Shown here: piece by piece, positions 1-8,910 of the stretch
Position numbering within the stretch: position 1 is the first letter of the stretch
Layout of the letters: each line of letters opens with the position of its first letter
Source: UBA3700 sp963592135
GTDB lineage: Bacteria; Bacillota; Clostridia; Christensenellales; UBA3700
Assembly: GCA_963592135.1 (NCBI GenBank)
Contig: CAVAVP010000020.1
Span: forward strand, 1 to 42,658
DNA: 42,658 bases
Direction: 5' to 3'
Notes under the pieces: generated by a model
The model's database searches: none
Told to the model about the DNA's origin: nothing
The model's input: the letters and a program-made list of their open reading frames with translations, nothing else
Position numbers and translations under genes: made by a program

Positions 1-129
1 CTATAAGACATTTTATGTGATACCACTTTTACGAAATTTTATCAACTATTATTATATAATAAAGTTTCAAAAAATATACTTTTAGACAATAAAGGTATAA
101 AACTTGGCATAAAATTTTTTATAATTATT

Positions 130-500
130 TTAATGGTCAAAATTGCAATTTAAATATTCTTCAATAGTAAATACCTTAGAATCATCATCTTGTATTAACA
201 TGTCTGGATACAAAGGTTGTAATGCTTTAACAAAATTTTTAGAAACACTTGTTAAATGGTATTCTAAATTTGTAAAATAGTTATACTCTTCTGGAATATC
301 TTTTAAATCATCCTCATCCCAATATTCATCTGGATCATATTTTTCAATGATGGAAACCACATATATGCTGATTTAGGAGCCGGTTTATTTAAGCATATAA
401 CACCAACACCAGTCTCAGGTGATTTATAAACTTTCTTTATTTCTTCATAACAATCTTCTAAATTCATCGCTTCTTTTGTAACAAAAAATATATCTCTCAT
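130..500 (-). pseudogene. Probable immunity protein for the adjacent nuclease-like toxin, frameshifted
   Basis: Two overlapping reading frames (303-500, then 130-360) join into one protein of about 123 residues if one base is added near 354-358. The first frame runs to Ser-Ala-Tyr-Met-Trp; the second resumes with Val-Ser-Ile-Ile-Glu-Lys. Adding one G to the GG run restores Trp-Val-Ser-Ile-Ile, and 371+1 bases is exactly 124 codons. The start ATG (498-500) overlaps the upstream stop as TAATG, which indicates translational coupling. The product is acidic (clusters such as DPDEYWDEDD), as is common for immunity proteins that bind basic toxins. No family is recognised; the immunity role is inferred from position, size and acidity. 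The lesion may be real decay or an assembly error. Confidence 0.55.
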
Positions 501-1009
501 TATTGTGTCTCCTTTACTTTTCTTACTAATTCTTCTAATGTTTTGCTTACATTAATTCCCTTTTTCTCATACTCATATTTTCTTGTTCTATTAATTGTAG
601 GTGTGTATAAAAAATGTCTTATCTTATGTAAATCAGTATATCTTACCTGCGCTAATAATTGATTTTCACACTTAATAGCTTTAGACTTTACTTCTATTAT
701 GCATTTTTTAGTAATTATGTCAAATTCACGTTTATCTCTAATATTTTCATCAAATAAATATTCATTTACGCCAATAACTACACCAGGCATTGCTTTTTCT
801 AAAGCCAAATATACATCAAATATGTAAGGATCATCACTTTTTTCTGCTCTTTCATAAAGTTCTTGTCGACGCTTTTCTTCTTTACGCTTTCTTATTTCCT
901 TTTTAGTAAATGCTGGTGGAGTAAAATCAAAATAGTTATTTTTACAATACCTACCTTTTGAATCATAATTCTGAAGTTTTCCTCCAGCTCCTATTTTTTC
1001 AAAATTCAA
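500..1009 (-). CDS. Orphan toxin domain, PD-(D/E)XK nuclease-like
   Basis: A basic protein of 169 residues. Near the N-terminus it carries GAGGKLQNYDSKGRY (about 7-21), which resembles the linker preceding C-terminal toxin domains of polymorphic toxins. Residues 95-108 read E-F-D followed by I-I-E-V-K, giving D97, E106 and K108 in the D-x8-E-x-K spacing of PD-(D/E)XK nucleases; a downstream QLLAQ (about 117-121) fits the helix that often follows. It therefore looks like a toxin tip without its N-terminal secretion module. The only start is TTG at 1009, with a GGGGG run directly abutting it, so translation may be weak; an in-frame TAA at 1022-1024 rules out a longer protein here. The following gene overlaps its stop codon. 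The nuclease assignment rests on the motif only. Confidence 0.6.
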   Translation of the reverse strand: MNFEKIGAGGKLQNYDSKGRYCKNNYFDFTPPAFTKKEIRKRKEEKRRQELYERAEKSDDPYIFDVYLALEKAMPGVVIGVNEYLFDENIRDKREFDIITKKCIIEVKSKAIKCENQLLAQVRYTDLHKIRHFLYTPTINRTRKYEYEKKGINVSKTLEELVRKVKETQ

Positions 1010-1086
1010 CCCCCTTAATGATTATTTTTTATACCTATATTTTGATATATAAAAAACAACTTATGAAGGGCAGTAAAAAGGACATA

Positions 1087-1106
1087 ACCGGGCAAAATTG
1101 TCCGGT
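1087..1106 (-). terminator. Hairpin after thiN
   Basis: ACCGGGCAA and TTGTCCGGT pair over 9 bp (one G-U) around a two-base AA centre, about 23 bases beyond the thiN stop. On the minus strand it is followed by a short interrupted T-run (CCTTTTTAC). It probably ends the transporter-thiN transcript and separates it from the toxin cassette. Confidence 0.5.
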
Positions 1107-1128
1107 CGTAATTTATACAATTAGTATT

Positions 1129-1731
1129 TTAATATTTATTTATAATCAATAAAACACTGCCGTCTATTACATCAAAAGACACTTTATTATTTAGTGCTTT
1201 ATTTGAAATAGCTCTACCACCTAAATAAGGAATCAATTTAAGGTTATTTATTGGATATTTACACCCTATTCCATTATCTATAACAGCATCTCCACTAAAT
1301 GGAAAAATAGAAAACTCTTGATTAATATTCATATCAAAAGAATACTTACCTTTCTTTAAATACAAAATTCTACAATCTTTATCCTCACCTATGACTTTTA
1401 ATCCTAACTTATCTCCATATGCCAAAAGAGATATATTAGCCAATTGGTGGTCTATCCTTCCTGACGTTATTCCATATATAGTAATTTCATCATAGTCATT
1501 ATCATAGGCCCACTTAATACAAGCTTCCCCATCTGTATTATCTTTTTCTACATTTAGTTTTATTATCTTTAAATTTTCTGGAATTTTTGATGAATCAAAA
1601 TCTCCAATAACAATTGCAGGAGTTTTATTTTGCTCTAATGCAAGTATATATCCCTTATCTGCAGCAATAATTACATCTTCTTTAATATCTGCAATTGGTG
1701 CTTTTGAATTTAGTACTATTGCGGCTTTCAT
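1129..1731 (-). CDS. thiN: Thiamine pyrophosphokinase
   Basis: Transfers pyrophosphate from ATP to thiamine, giving the cofactor thiamine diphosphate in the cytosol. The 200 residues show the family signatures in order: ADKG (24-27), GDFDS (43-47), EKDNTD (62-67) for Mg-ATP, and GITSGRIDH (87-95) for substrate binding. The C-terminal half is the usual beta-rich thiamine-binding domain. Length is typical. Its ATG overlaps the TGA of the upstream DMT transporter by four bases, so the two are co-translated; the transporter could be a vitamin or precursor importer, but that is inference. No TPP riboswitch was seen upstream. Confidence 0.93.
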   Translation of the reverse strand: MKAAIVLNSKAPIADIKEDVIIAADKGYILALEQNKTPAIVIGDFDSSKIPENLKIIKLNVEKDNTDGEACIKWAYDNDYDEITIYGITSGRIDHQLANISLLAYGDKLGLKVIGEDKDCRILYLKKGKYSFDMNINQEFSIFPFSGDAVIDNGIGCKYPINNLKLIPYLGGRAISNKALNNKVSFDVIDGSVLLIINKY

Positions 1732-2673
1732 TGACTTAGTTCCCCTGTATTTTTATTTTTCATTGGTATTTGTGCAATTATAATTGCCATAAACATAATT
1801 CCACATCCTAACCATTGTTGCAAAGATAAATTTTCCTTTAATATAATCCATCCTGCTATTGCAGAAACCGTAGACTCTAAACTCATAATAAGTGAGGCAA
1901 GTGTTGGATTTGTATGTTTTTGCCCTACAACTTGTAAAGTATAGGCAACCCCTGATGACATTATTCCAGAATACAAAATTTGGATATAACAAGATTTTAT
2001 TGTTTCAATTTCTGGTTTTTCAAACATGAACATTGCTATAAGGTTTATCAAACCCGTTATTGCAAACTCAATACAAGCCATAGCTACACAATCAACCTTA
2101 ATTGCAAAATAATCTACAGCACTTATTTGGAAAGTAAAGAATATTGCGCATAGAAACACATATACTTCATATTTTGTTATTACAAAACTTTCTCCTATCA
2201 TACATAAAAAATACATTCCAACAAGAGCAATTGGAACTGCTATAAAAACAAAAATAGAACATTTCTTTTTAAAACATAAACCTAAGAGNNNNNNNNNNAC
2301 CTAAGAGTGGAACAAAAATAATATATAAAGCCGTGATAAATCCAGTTTTTCCTGATGTTAATCCTTCAACTCCAAATTGTTGAAAACTTGATGCTACACA
2401 TAAAAATAATCCACAAATTATTCCACCTATTATTGTATTCTTATTATATATTTTTTTTTCATCTACACTAAGTGCTCTATAATTACCTTTCTTTCTTGTT
2501 CTTATAACTATTACAAAAGGTATTAAAAAAATCGCACCTAGCAAATATCTAATTCCATTAAAAGTAAAGGCACCTAAACTAGAAGAAGCTGCTGATCTTT
2601 GAGAAACAAACGCAACCCCCCAAATAATTGCTGTAATAAATAGTAATATAGGCCCTTTTATATTATTCTTCAT
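1728..2673 (-). CDS. DMT/EamA family transporter, interrupted by an artificial gap
   Basis: Two fragments flank a run of ten N at 2289-2298. The nine bases ACCTAAGAG occur on both sides of the gap. Removing one copy plus the Ns (19 bases) fuses the fragments in frame into one intact protein of about 308-310 residues, with about ten hydrophobic segments and two EamA repeats. Family-like sequence includes the N-terminal IIWGVAFVSQR, GLTSGKTGFITALY before the gap, and ASLIMSLESTVSAIAGWI near the end. Such proteins are inner-membrane exporters or importers of small metabolites; the substrate cannot be told. ATG at 2673 is preferred over TTG at 2679. It overlaps thiN by four bases. Confidence 0.85.
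2289..2298. other. Scaffold gap (10 N) with duplicated flanks
   Basis: Ten undetermined bases. ACCTAAGAG is present immediately to the left and right, so the two contig ends overlap and the gap is probably not real. Confidence 0.9.
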
Positions 2674-2713
2674 ACTCAAAATTATATAATATATTTTTTT
2701 CTTTATACAACTA

Positions 2714-2744
2714 AAAAACCATGAACATTTCGCTCATGGTTTTT
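2714..2744 (-). terminator. Rho-independent terminator after the LRR lipoprotein gene
   Basis: AAAAACCATGA and TCATGGTTTTT form an 11-bp stem around a nine-base loop. On the minus strand the stem ends in a T-run. It lies between the stop of the lipoprotein gene (2793) and the start of the transporter gene (2673), so it separates the two transcripts. Confidence 0.8.
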
Positions 2745-2792
2745 GGTTTTTATTAATTTTTTATAGTCCTAAATTAACTATATGTTTTTTAT

Positions 2793-4034
2793 TTATTCAC
2801 CAATTAAATATTTAGTTCCAAAAAATGTTCCAATACCAATTGAAGCACCTGAAAGACCATTTACTATTGCAAGTTTGCTGCAAGCTTGGAAAGCACCATC
2901 TCCAATTGATGCTAAGTTAGAACTAAAGAACTCTATTTTATTTAATGATTCACATTGATAAAAAGCAGCTATTCCTATTGTTTCAATTGCTGAACCAAAG
3001 TTTATAGTTTCAATTTTACTACATCCCATGAATGCACCATAATCTATTGACTTAAAGTTAAAATTATTAGAAAAATCTAATGCGGTTAGTGCTACACAAT
3101 TAGCAAAAGACATATTTCCAATAGTATTTAAAGCGTCCATTGAAATAGTGGTTAATTTTTTGCATGACATAAATGCTCTTTCACCAACAGTTTTTATTGT
3201 AGGCATTGTTACATTTTTTAAAACAATACAATTACAAAATGCCTGTTCTGGAATATCTATAAGTGGTGATGAAGCACCTGTTGAAAGACTTGTCATTTTA
3301 TAATTATAAGAAAATGCACTTGGAGCGATACTTGTTACTGTATCTGGAATTGCAACATCACCTTCTGCGGTTTTTCCATCAACTAAAACATTATTAACTA
3401 TAACTAATCTTTGGGCTGAATTAGCTCTTTGAACATCAAGCCACTTTGTTTGATAAAAAGCCAACTTTCCAAAAGTCTTAACAGATGATGGCAATGTTAT
3501 GGTTGTTAAATTTGTGCAACCTAAAAATGCTTTTTCACTTATGTAAGTTAAATCTGTAAGACTAGATAAATCGATTGATTTAATTGTTGTAAGATTTTTA
3601 AATGCACCAGCACCAATTCCTACAATTACATTCTCGCCTTTAGCTAAAACTACGTCTTCTTTTGTTACATTAGAATAACCCGTAATTTCTTTACCCGATG
3701 CCACATCAGTAAGTTCAACAGATATTCCTGCCATACCGACAGATTCTAAAGATAAATCATTAGAATTTGTAACTTCAGCGATAGAAGTATTAGAGTTTTC
3801 TTCTTTTACTTCATCTAAAGCAGCATTATCATCTTTTTCAATCACAACAACATTTTTTTCTGTAGATTTTTCTTCTACAATTTCATCTAGTACTGAAGTA
3901 TTCTCAACTTCAATTATTTCATCTTGGTTTTGTAATTCAAAAACTTGTTGTGTATTGTTTTGAGATGCACATCCTACCATACCCACGCTTATACAAACTA
4001 ATAGTAGTACAACTAAAATTAAAGTTTTTTTCAT
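2793..4034 (-). CDS. BspA-type leucine-rich-repeat lipoprotein
   Basis: A predicted surface lipoprotein of 413 residues. The N-terminus has a lysine pair, a hydrophobic core and the lipobox V-G-C with Cys22 as the lipidated residue. Residues about 25-100 are an acidic, low-complexity, Glu/Asn/Val-rich linker. From about 115 to the end there are LRR_5-type repeats with recurring patterns such as I...AF..C..L..I.L....I and GAFMGCSKIETINF. BspA-like proteins are displayed outside the cell and often bind host or microbial ligands; the ligand here is unknown. The start has a strong GGAGG site four bases upstream. An 80-base gap and its own -10 suggest separate transcription from the upstream genes. 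Confidence 0.85.
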   Translation of the reverse strand: MKKTLILVVLLLVCISVGMVGCASQNNTQQVFELQNQDEIIEVENTSVLDEIVEEKSTEKNVVVIEKDDNAALDEVKEENSNTSIAEVTNSNDLSLESVGMAGISVELTDVASGKEITGYSNVTKEDVVLAKGENVIVGIGAGAFKNLTTIKSIDLSSLTDLTYISEKAFLGCTNLTTITLPSSVKTFGKLAFYQTKWLDVQRANSAQRLVIVNNVLVDGKTAEGDVAIPDTVTSIAPSAFSYNYKMTSLSTGASSPLIDIPEQAFCNCIVLKNVTMPTIKTVGERAFMSCKKLTTISMDALNTIGNMSFANCVALTALDFSNNFNFKSIDYGAFMGCSKIETINFGSAIETIGIAAFYQCESLNKIEFFSSNLASIGDGAFQACSKLAIVNGLSGASIGIGTFFGTKYLIGE

Positions 4035-4066
4035 ATTTCCTCCAAAACTTATTATTGTATATTAGC

Positions 4067-4072
4067 ATTATA
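4067..4072 (-). promoter_or_regulatory. -10 element for the LRR lipoprotein gene
   Basis: The minus strand reads TATAAT about 32 bases before the lipoprotein start. No convincing -35 is visible at 17 bp spacing, so this is a weak call. Confidence 0.35.
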
Positions 4073-4113
4073 CTATAAATTGAAATTTAAATAAATACGC
4101 ATTATGTGTCTAT

Positions 4114-4437
4114 TTATAATATAATTATGCCAACAACCAATAAAATTGTAAAAATTATGCAAAACACATACACTGTAGTTTTCCATCCGCCCTTAGATAA
4201 AGAAGCGGCATATCTAAATCCACATAGTATTACAACAAGTGCAAGTAAAACATCTTTTACTTTAGTTAAATAACCATTTATTTTGCTAATGAAATTAACA
4301 AATCCTTCCATAAACTCTACTGAAGCTGTAAAATGACAAATTATTTGTAGTATATAAATTACAACAGCAAGAATTATTGCTATTACGCAAAATAGATTTA
4401 AAATAGAATTATTTGAATTTTTAGAGTTTTTTGCCAT
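4114..4437 (-). CDS. Small integral membrane protein of unknown function
   Basis: A protein of 107 residues with a short polar Lys/Asn/Ser-rich start and three hydrophobic stretches (about 12-35, 58-77 and 86-107), the last reaching the C-terminus. No family is recognised. It starts 12 bases after the YfcE-like gene and is probably in the same transcript. Its size and fold could suit a small membrane-associated regulatory or stress protein, but nothing in the sequence shows this. Confidence 0.65.
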   Translation of the reverse strand: MAKNSKNSNNSILNLFCVIAIILAVVIYILQIICHFTASVEFMEGFVNFISKINGYLTKVKDVLLALVVILCGFRYAASLSKGGWKTTVYVFCIIFTILLVVGIIIL

Positions 4438-4449
4438 ATAATCACCTAT

Positions 4450-4992
4450 CTATTTTATAATTTTTTGATTAACAATATTTCCATCAAGATCTTTTTGATA
4501 CATCTTATTTCCATCAATTAAAATATAGCCTGCAGTGCTGTTTTCTTTAGGAAGTGCACAAGAGCCTGGATTTATAATCCAAACCCCATTTTGTTTTTCC
4601 ATCATATTTATATGAAAATGTCCATAAGCAAGTATATCCCCGACACTTGTTGTTAAATTATCTTTATTTAACTTATGTCCATGTGTACAAGTAATTACAA
4701 TACCTGAATCTAAAAGCAATTGTGCTTGTTCAACAAATGTGAACTCTGAAATCATTTGATCAACTTCACTATCACAATTACCTTTTATTACCAAAATTTT
4801 ATCTTTAATTGAATTTAAAATTTTAGCAACTTCCATTGGAGCATAATCCCTTGGAAATGGGTTTCTTGGTCCATGGTTGTATATATCTCCAAGTAAAACC
4901 ATTTTATCTGCGTTTTCTCTTATAAAACTTTGTTGAAGTTTTCCAACACTATATTTTGATCCATGAATATCTGATGCAATTATAATTTTCAT
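4450..4992 (-). CDS. yfcE: YfcE/MJ0936-type metallophosphodiesterase
   Basis: A calcineurin-like phosphoesterase of 180 residues, the normal size for YfcE. Metal-binding motifs appear in order: SDIHG (D8, H10), LGDIYNHG (D36), GNCD (N72), THGH (H104, H106) and GHFH (H125, H127). The family hydrolyses phosphodiesters in vitro in a Mn-dependent way; the physiological substrate is uncertain. It begins one base after the upstream aminotransferase stop and is followed closely by the small membrane protein, so it belongs to the long housekeeping run. Confidence 0.88.
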   Translation of the reverse strand: MKIIIASDIHGSKYSVGKLQQSFIRENADKMVLLGDIYNHGPRNPFPRDYAPMEVAKILNSIKDKILVIKGNCDSEVDQMISEFTFVEQAQLLLDSGIVITCTHGHKLNKDNLTTSVGDILAYGHFHINMMEKQNGVWIINPGSCALPKENSTAGYILIDGNKMYQKDLDGNIVNQKIIK

Positions 4993-4993
4993 A

Positions 4994-6262
4994 TTAACCT
5001 TGAATTAATTTTTCCATACAAGCTTTCTTTACACAGCAAATCAAGATTTTTATAGAAACATCTAAATCTTCATTTGATGTAAATGTTGGAGCTATTCTTA
5101 ATGTTTTATCGTCATCATCTCTTGAGTAAGGGAATGCAGCACCTACTTTTGTTAATGTTAAGCCGGCATCTTTACAAAGTTCATATACTCTTTTTGCACA
5201 ACCTGGATAAACATCAAGTGAAATAAAATATCCACCATTAGGATTTGTCCAACTTGCAATATTAGAATCCTTTGCAAACTCTTCAGTAAAAGCAGCAATA
5301 AATTTATCAAACTTAGGCTTAATAATTTCTCTTTGCTTTTTCATAATATTTGTAATATTATTCATATCTTTTAGATAAACATAGTGTATGTATTGATTTA
5401 ATTTATCATAAGAGATTGTTTCGCATGTTAAATGAGATAGTATATCTTCAATGTTTCTTGCAGATGCTCCAATACATCCAACGCCAGATCCTGCTAGTGT
5501 TATTTTAGATGTTGATGTAAACTCATAAATTCTATCCTCATTATCATATTTCTCTGCAATAGTCATAATATTAGCAAGTTTATCAGGCGTATCTGTTAAG
5601 TCATGAACAGCGTATGCGTTATCCCAGAAAATCCTAAAGTCAGTTGCTTTAGTTTTCATTTTAGCCAATCTTTCAACTACTTCATTTGAATAAGTAACAC
5701 CTGTTGGATTTGCATATTTTGGAACGCACCACATACCTTTAATGGATTCGTCCATTTGAACTAATTTTTCTACGACATCCATAACTGGGCCATCTTCATT
5801 CATTGGGACAGAAATCATTTCAATACCAAAATGTTCTGTTATTGCAAAATGTCTATCATATCCTGGTATTGGACAAATAAACTTTATTTTACTTTCATTC
5901 CATGGTTTTCCACCGCAAACACCAAATTGTAAATTTCTTTGAACAGTGTCGTACATCAAATTTAAAGAGGAATTACCACCTACAATAATATTTTCTGGTT
6001 TTAACCCAAGTATTTGACCAAAAATTTCCTTCATTTCAGGTATACCAGAAAGTAAACCATAGTTTCTATAGTTCTTTGGCATATTGGCTAATTTTTTATC
6101 AAGATCTTTAAACATTTCCATACCAACATCTAATTGTTCAGAGCATGGTTTACCACGAGAAATATCTACTTTATATCCCTTTTTCTTAATTTCTTCGTAC
6201 TCAACATTGACCTTGTCTAATAATTGAGCTAACTTTTCTTTACCTAACTCTAAGTAATTCAT
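4994..6262 (-). CDS. PLP-dependent aminotransferase, MocR-like/AspT type
   Basis: A fold-type I aminotransferase of 422 residues, most like the Aminotran_MocR/aspartate aminotransferase Ic group but without a DNA-binding domain. Visible features are RGKP (36-39), NYGLLSGIPEMKEI (67-80), NPTG (185-188), WDNAY (213-217, with the cofactor-binding Asp and Tyr) and STSK (K253, the expected Schiff-base lysine), followed by the glycine-rich AGSGVG loop. Aspartate-2-oxoglutarate transamination is the likely reaction, but substrate range cannot be read directly. It starts 34 bases after der and is coupled to yfcE. Confidence 0.85.
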   Translation of the reverse strand: MNYLELGKEKLAQLLDKVNVEYEEIKKKGYKVDISRGKPCSEQLDVGMEMFKDLDKKLANMPKNYRNYGLLSGIPEMKEIFGQILGLKPENIIVGGNSSLNLMYDTVQRNLQFGVCGGKPWNESKIKFICPIPGYDRHFAITEHFGIEMISVPMNEDGPVMDVVEKLVQMDESIKGMWCVPKYANPTGVTYSNEVVERLAKMKTKATDFRIFWDNAYAVHDLTDTPDKLANIMTIAEKYDNEDRIYEFTSTSKITLAGSGVGCIGASARNIEDILSHLTCETISYDKLNQYIHYVYLKDMNNITNIMKKQREIIKPKFDKFIAAFTEEFAKDSNIASWTNPNGGYFISLDVYPGCAKRVYELCKDAGLTLTKVGAAFPYSRDDDDKTLRIAPTFTSNEDLDVSIKILICCVKKACMEKLIQG

Positions 6263-6296
6263 ATTTTATATCTCCATTTTAAAAATTTATTTTCTA

Positions 6297-7625
6297 TTAT
6301 ATATTTTCCTCATCTTTCTTATCCCTAAATATTAATTTAATAGGAGTTCCTTTAAATGTAAATGCTTTTCTTAATACATTTTCTAAATATCTAGAATAAC
6401 TAAAATGTACAAGCGTTTGATCATTTACGAAAAATATAAAGACTGGAGGATTGGCTTGAGCTTGAGTTACATAAAAGACTCTAAGTCTCTTTCCATGCGT
6501 TGAAGGTGGTTCAACTGCGACTATTGCATCTGCGATAACTTCATTTAATATACTCTTAGATACTTCTTTTGAGTTTTCTTGATATACTTCAAATATAGTG
6601 TCTAATAATTTATCCACTCTTTGTCCGGTTCTTGCTGATATATATACCGGAACAAAATAATCCATAAAATTAAGTTCTTGCTCCAAATAATCATTGAATT
6701 TGTTAATTGTGTATGTGTCTTTTTCTATTAAATCCCATTTATTCATAACAATAACTGATGGCTTTCCTTGTTCATGAACATAACCGCAAATTTTGGTATC
6801 TTGTTCTGTAAAACCATCATAAGAATCTACAACCACAAGTACTATATCTGCTTCTCTAATTGCAGCTAGTGACCTTATTACAGAATATTGTTCTATTCCC
6901 TCTTCAACAGATGCCTTTTTTCTAATACCTGCAGTGTCAATAATCTTACATTTTTGTCCTTTATACTCAAAAGGTGTATCTATTGCATCACGAGTTGTTC
7001 CAGCAATATTTGAAACAATTGTTCTATCCACGCCAAGTATTTTATTAGTTAATGAACTTTTACCAGCATTTGGTTTTCCAACAATAGCTATTTTTATTGT
7101 TTTTTCATCATCATCATTTTCTTCTTGAGCTTCGAAGTTTGTTAACACTGCTTCAAGCAAATCACCAACTCCAACGCCATGTATAGCAGAAACAGGTATA
7201 ACCTCACCTAGTGCTATTTCATAAAAATCGTATATATTGTCAGTCTCGTTATTATCTATCTTATTTGCAGCAATAACTATAGGCTTTTTTGTTTTTCTTA
7301 AAATATTTGCAACTTCAATATCGTTTGATGTCATTCCAGCCCTTCCGTCTACAACAAAGATGATGGCATCTGCAAGGTCTAGTGCGATATTGGCTTGTTC
7401 TCTTATATGAGACCACATAACATCTTCACTTTTAACATCAAGACCACCAGTATCTATTAAAGTAAACTTCTTGCCACACCATTCGCCGTCGCAATAAACT
7501 CTATCTCTAGTAACACCTTCAAAATCCTCAACAATAGAAACTTTCTTTCCAACTATTTTATTGAAAAGAGCGCTTTTTCCTACATTAGGCCTACCCACAA
7601 TCGCTATAAGTGGCATTTTTTTCAT
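6297..7625 (-). CDS. der: Ribosome biogenesis GTPase Der (EngA)
   Basis: Tandem-GTPase protein needed for maturation of the 50S ribosomal subunit. The first G domain has GRPNVGKS (11-18), DTGG (58-61) and NKID (121-124). The second has GKPNAGKS (183-190), DTAGIRKK (230-237) and NKWD (295-298). The remainder (about 350-442) is the KH-like C-terminal domain. Length and order are standard. An acidic DDDEK linker joins the two G domains. Its ATG overlaps the upstream DUF512 gene by four bases, an arrangement common in Clostridia. Confidence 0.97.
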   Translation of the reverse strand: MKKMPLIAIVGRPNVGKSALFNKIVGKKVSIVEDFEGVTRDRVYCDGEWCGKKFTLIDTGGLDVKSEDVMWSHIREQANIALDLADAIIFVVDGRAGMTSNDIEVANILRKTKKPIVIAANKIDNNETDNIYDFYEIALGEVIPVSAIHGVGVGDLLEAVLTNFEAQEENDDDEKTIKIAIVGKPNAGKSSLTNKILGVDRTIVSNIAGTTRDAIDTPFEYKGQKCKIIDTAGIRKKASVEEGIEQYSVIRSLAAIREADIVLVVVDSYDGFTEQDTKICGYVHEQGKPSVIVMNKWDLIEKDTYTINKFNDYLEQELNFMDYFVPVYISARTGQRVDKLLDTIFEVYQENSKEVSKSILNEVIADAIVAVEPPSTHGKRLRVFYVTQAQANPPVFIFFVNDQTLVHFSYSRYLENVLRKAFTFKGTPIKLIFRDKKDEENI

Positions 7626-8908
7626 TTTACTATCTCTCCTACAACCTTAACCAAGTTTCCTCCACCTTGACTAACATGTATTTTTGCATTTAATGTTTTC
7701 TCTAATTCCTCAACTGTTGAGCCATCAAGAAGCGTTGTTGTAAACTCGCGAAGCATTGTTGATGGAATTATTATATCCTTTGGATTATTTTTAACTTGGT
7801 CTTTTATATCAACTCCAGTTATTAAACCAGCCACAGTTATTGATGGACCAAAGAACTTGTTTATTATATCATAAACAACAAATTCTACATTTGGAAATTT
7901 TTCATTTAAAAGTTTAGCTGCTTGATTTAAATAACCTTTAAATGATTGACCTGTTATTAATCCTATTTTAGCTTTCTTATTATTTATTTTAGTTTCCTTA
8001 AGTTCCTCTTCAAGTTCTTCCATAAACATACGACAAAGTCCTATGCCATTTTCAATTTGAACGAACCTACCATAGTATTGATAAGGTGGGACTTCCTTTT
8101 CAGCTTTTACATAAAACTCATCTGAGCACCAACAAAAACAACCACCAAATTCATCATTTAAATCTTCAACTAACTTTATTGTATCAATTGCACATTGTTT
8201 ATCTACCTGCTCTAAATGTGGCAAATCATCCCTAAAACCAGTCATACCAACAGGAACTACGGCAGCAGTTTCAACACCAGGTCTTAATTTTGCAAGTTCA
8301 GTTAGCGTTTTTCTTAACTCTTCACCATCATTTATACCCTTACACATAACAATTTGTGTATGCATTTTTATGCCATGGTCGGCTAGATATTTCATTTGAT
8401 CAAAAAGTTTTACCCCATTTGGATTAGCAACCAAATAAGTTTTAATCTCAGGAGTGTATGCATGTACAGAAATGTACAAAGGAGATAAATGAAGTTTAAC
8501 TATTCTATCAAGCTCCTTTTGTGTAACATTTGTCATAGTAACAAAGCTTCCAGACACAAAAGAAAGTCTATAGTCATCATCCTTAATGTATAGAGTATCT
8601 CTTAAACCTTTTTTCATTTGATCAACAAAGCAAAATTTGCATTTATTTTTACATACTATAGGATTTAATTGAACAGAATCATCAAGAGACATTCCAAGTT
8701 GTTCATTTGGAGTTTTTTCTATCTCTAAATCAACAAGATCACCTTGTTTTGCTCTCATATTAATAACAAACTTTTCTTGACTATCATAGTAGTAATAATC
8801 TAATATGTCTTCAATTTTTTCACCATTAAAGCCTAATAGTTCATCGCCTATCTCAACGCCAAGTTCTTCTGCTATTGATCCTTTATCTACCCCTATTACG
8901 ACTGCCAT
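7622..8908 (-). CDS. DUF512 radical-SAM protein with N-terminal PDZ domain
   Basis: A protein of 428 residues. Residues 1-65 form a PDZ-like domain (GSIAEELGVEIGDELLGFNG). A CxxxCxxC cluster motif follows (C86, C90, C93, in CKNKCKFCF), typical of a 4Fe-4S radical-SAM core, with the VSGSFVTMTN segment next. The C-terminal DUF512 half includes GLCRMF and ITGQSFKGYL. This family (COG1625) is widespread in Clostridia next to der. Its reaction is not established, so no substrate is proposed. It overlaps der by four bases and follows the Dabb gene by two. Confidence 0.88.
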   Translation of the reverse strand: MAVVIGVDKGSIAEELGVEIGDELLGFNGEKIEDILDYYYYDSQEKFVINMRAKQGDLVDLEIEKTPNEQLGMSLDDSVQLNPIVCKNKCKFCFVDQMKKGLRDTLYIKDDDYRLSFVSGSFVTMTNVTQKELDRIVKLHLSPLYISVHAYTPEIKTYLVANPNGVKLFDQMKYLADHGIKMHTQIVMCKGINDGEELRKTLTELAKLRPGVETAAVVPVGMTGFRDDLPHLEQVDKQCAIDTIKLVEDLNDEFGGCFCWCSDEFYVKAEKEVPPYQYYGRFVQIENGIGLCRMFMEELEEELKETKINNKKAKIGLITGQSFKGYLNQAAKLLNEKFPNVEFVVYDIINKFFGPSITVAGLITGVDIKDQVKNNPKDIIIPSTMLREFTTTLLDGSTVEELEKTLNAKIHVSQGGGNLVKVVGEIVK

Positions 8909-8910
8909 AA

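Noticed and set aside
1..129. Left edge of the window
   Set aside because: AT-rich sequence without a credible frame, hairpin terminator or repeat.
1728..2679. Two separate DMT transporter genes
   Set aside because: The split is caused by the N-gap; collapsing the duplicated flanks gives one in-frame protein.
1129..2700. TPP riboswitch for the thiN-transporter pair
   Set aside because: No thi-box-like conserved segments appear upstream of the transporter start.
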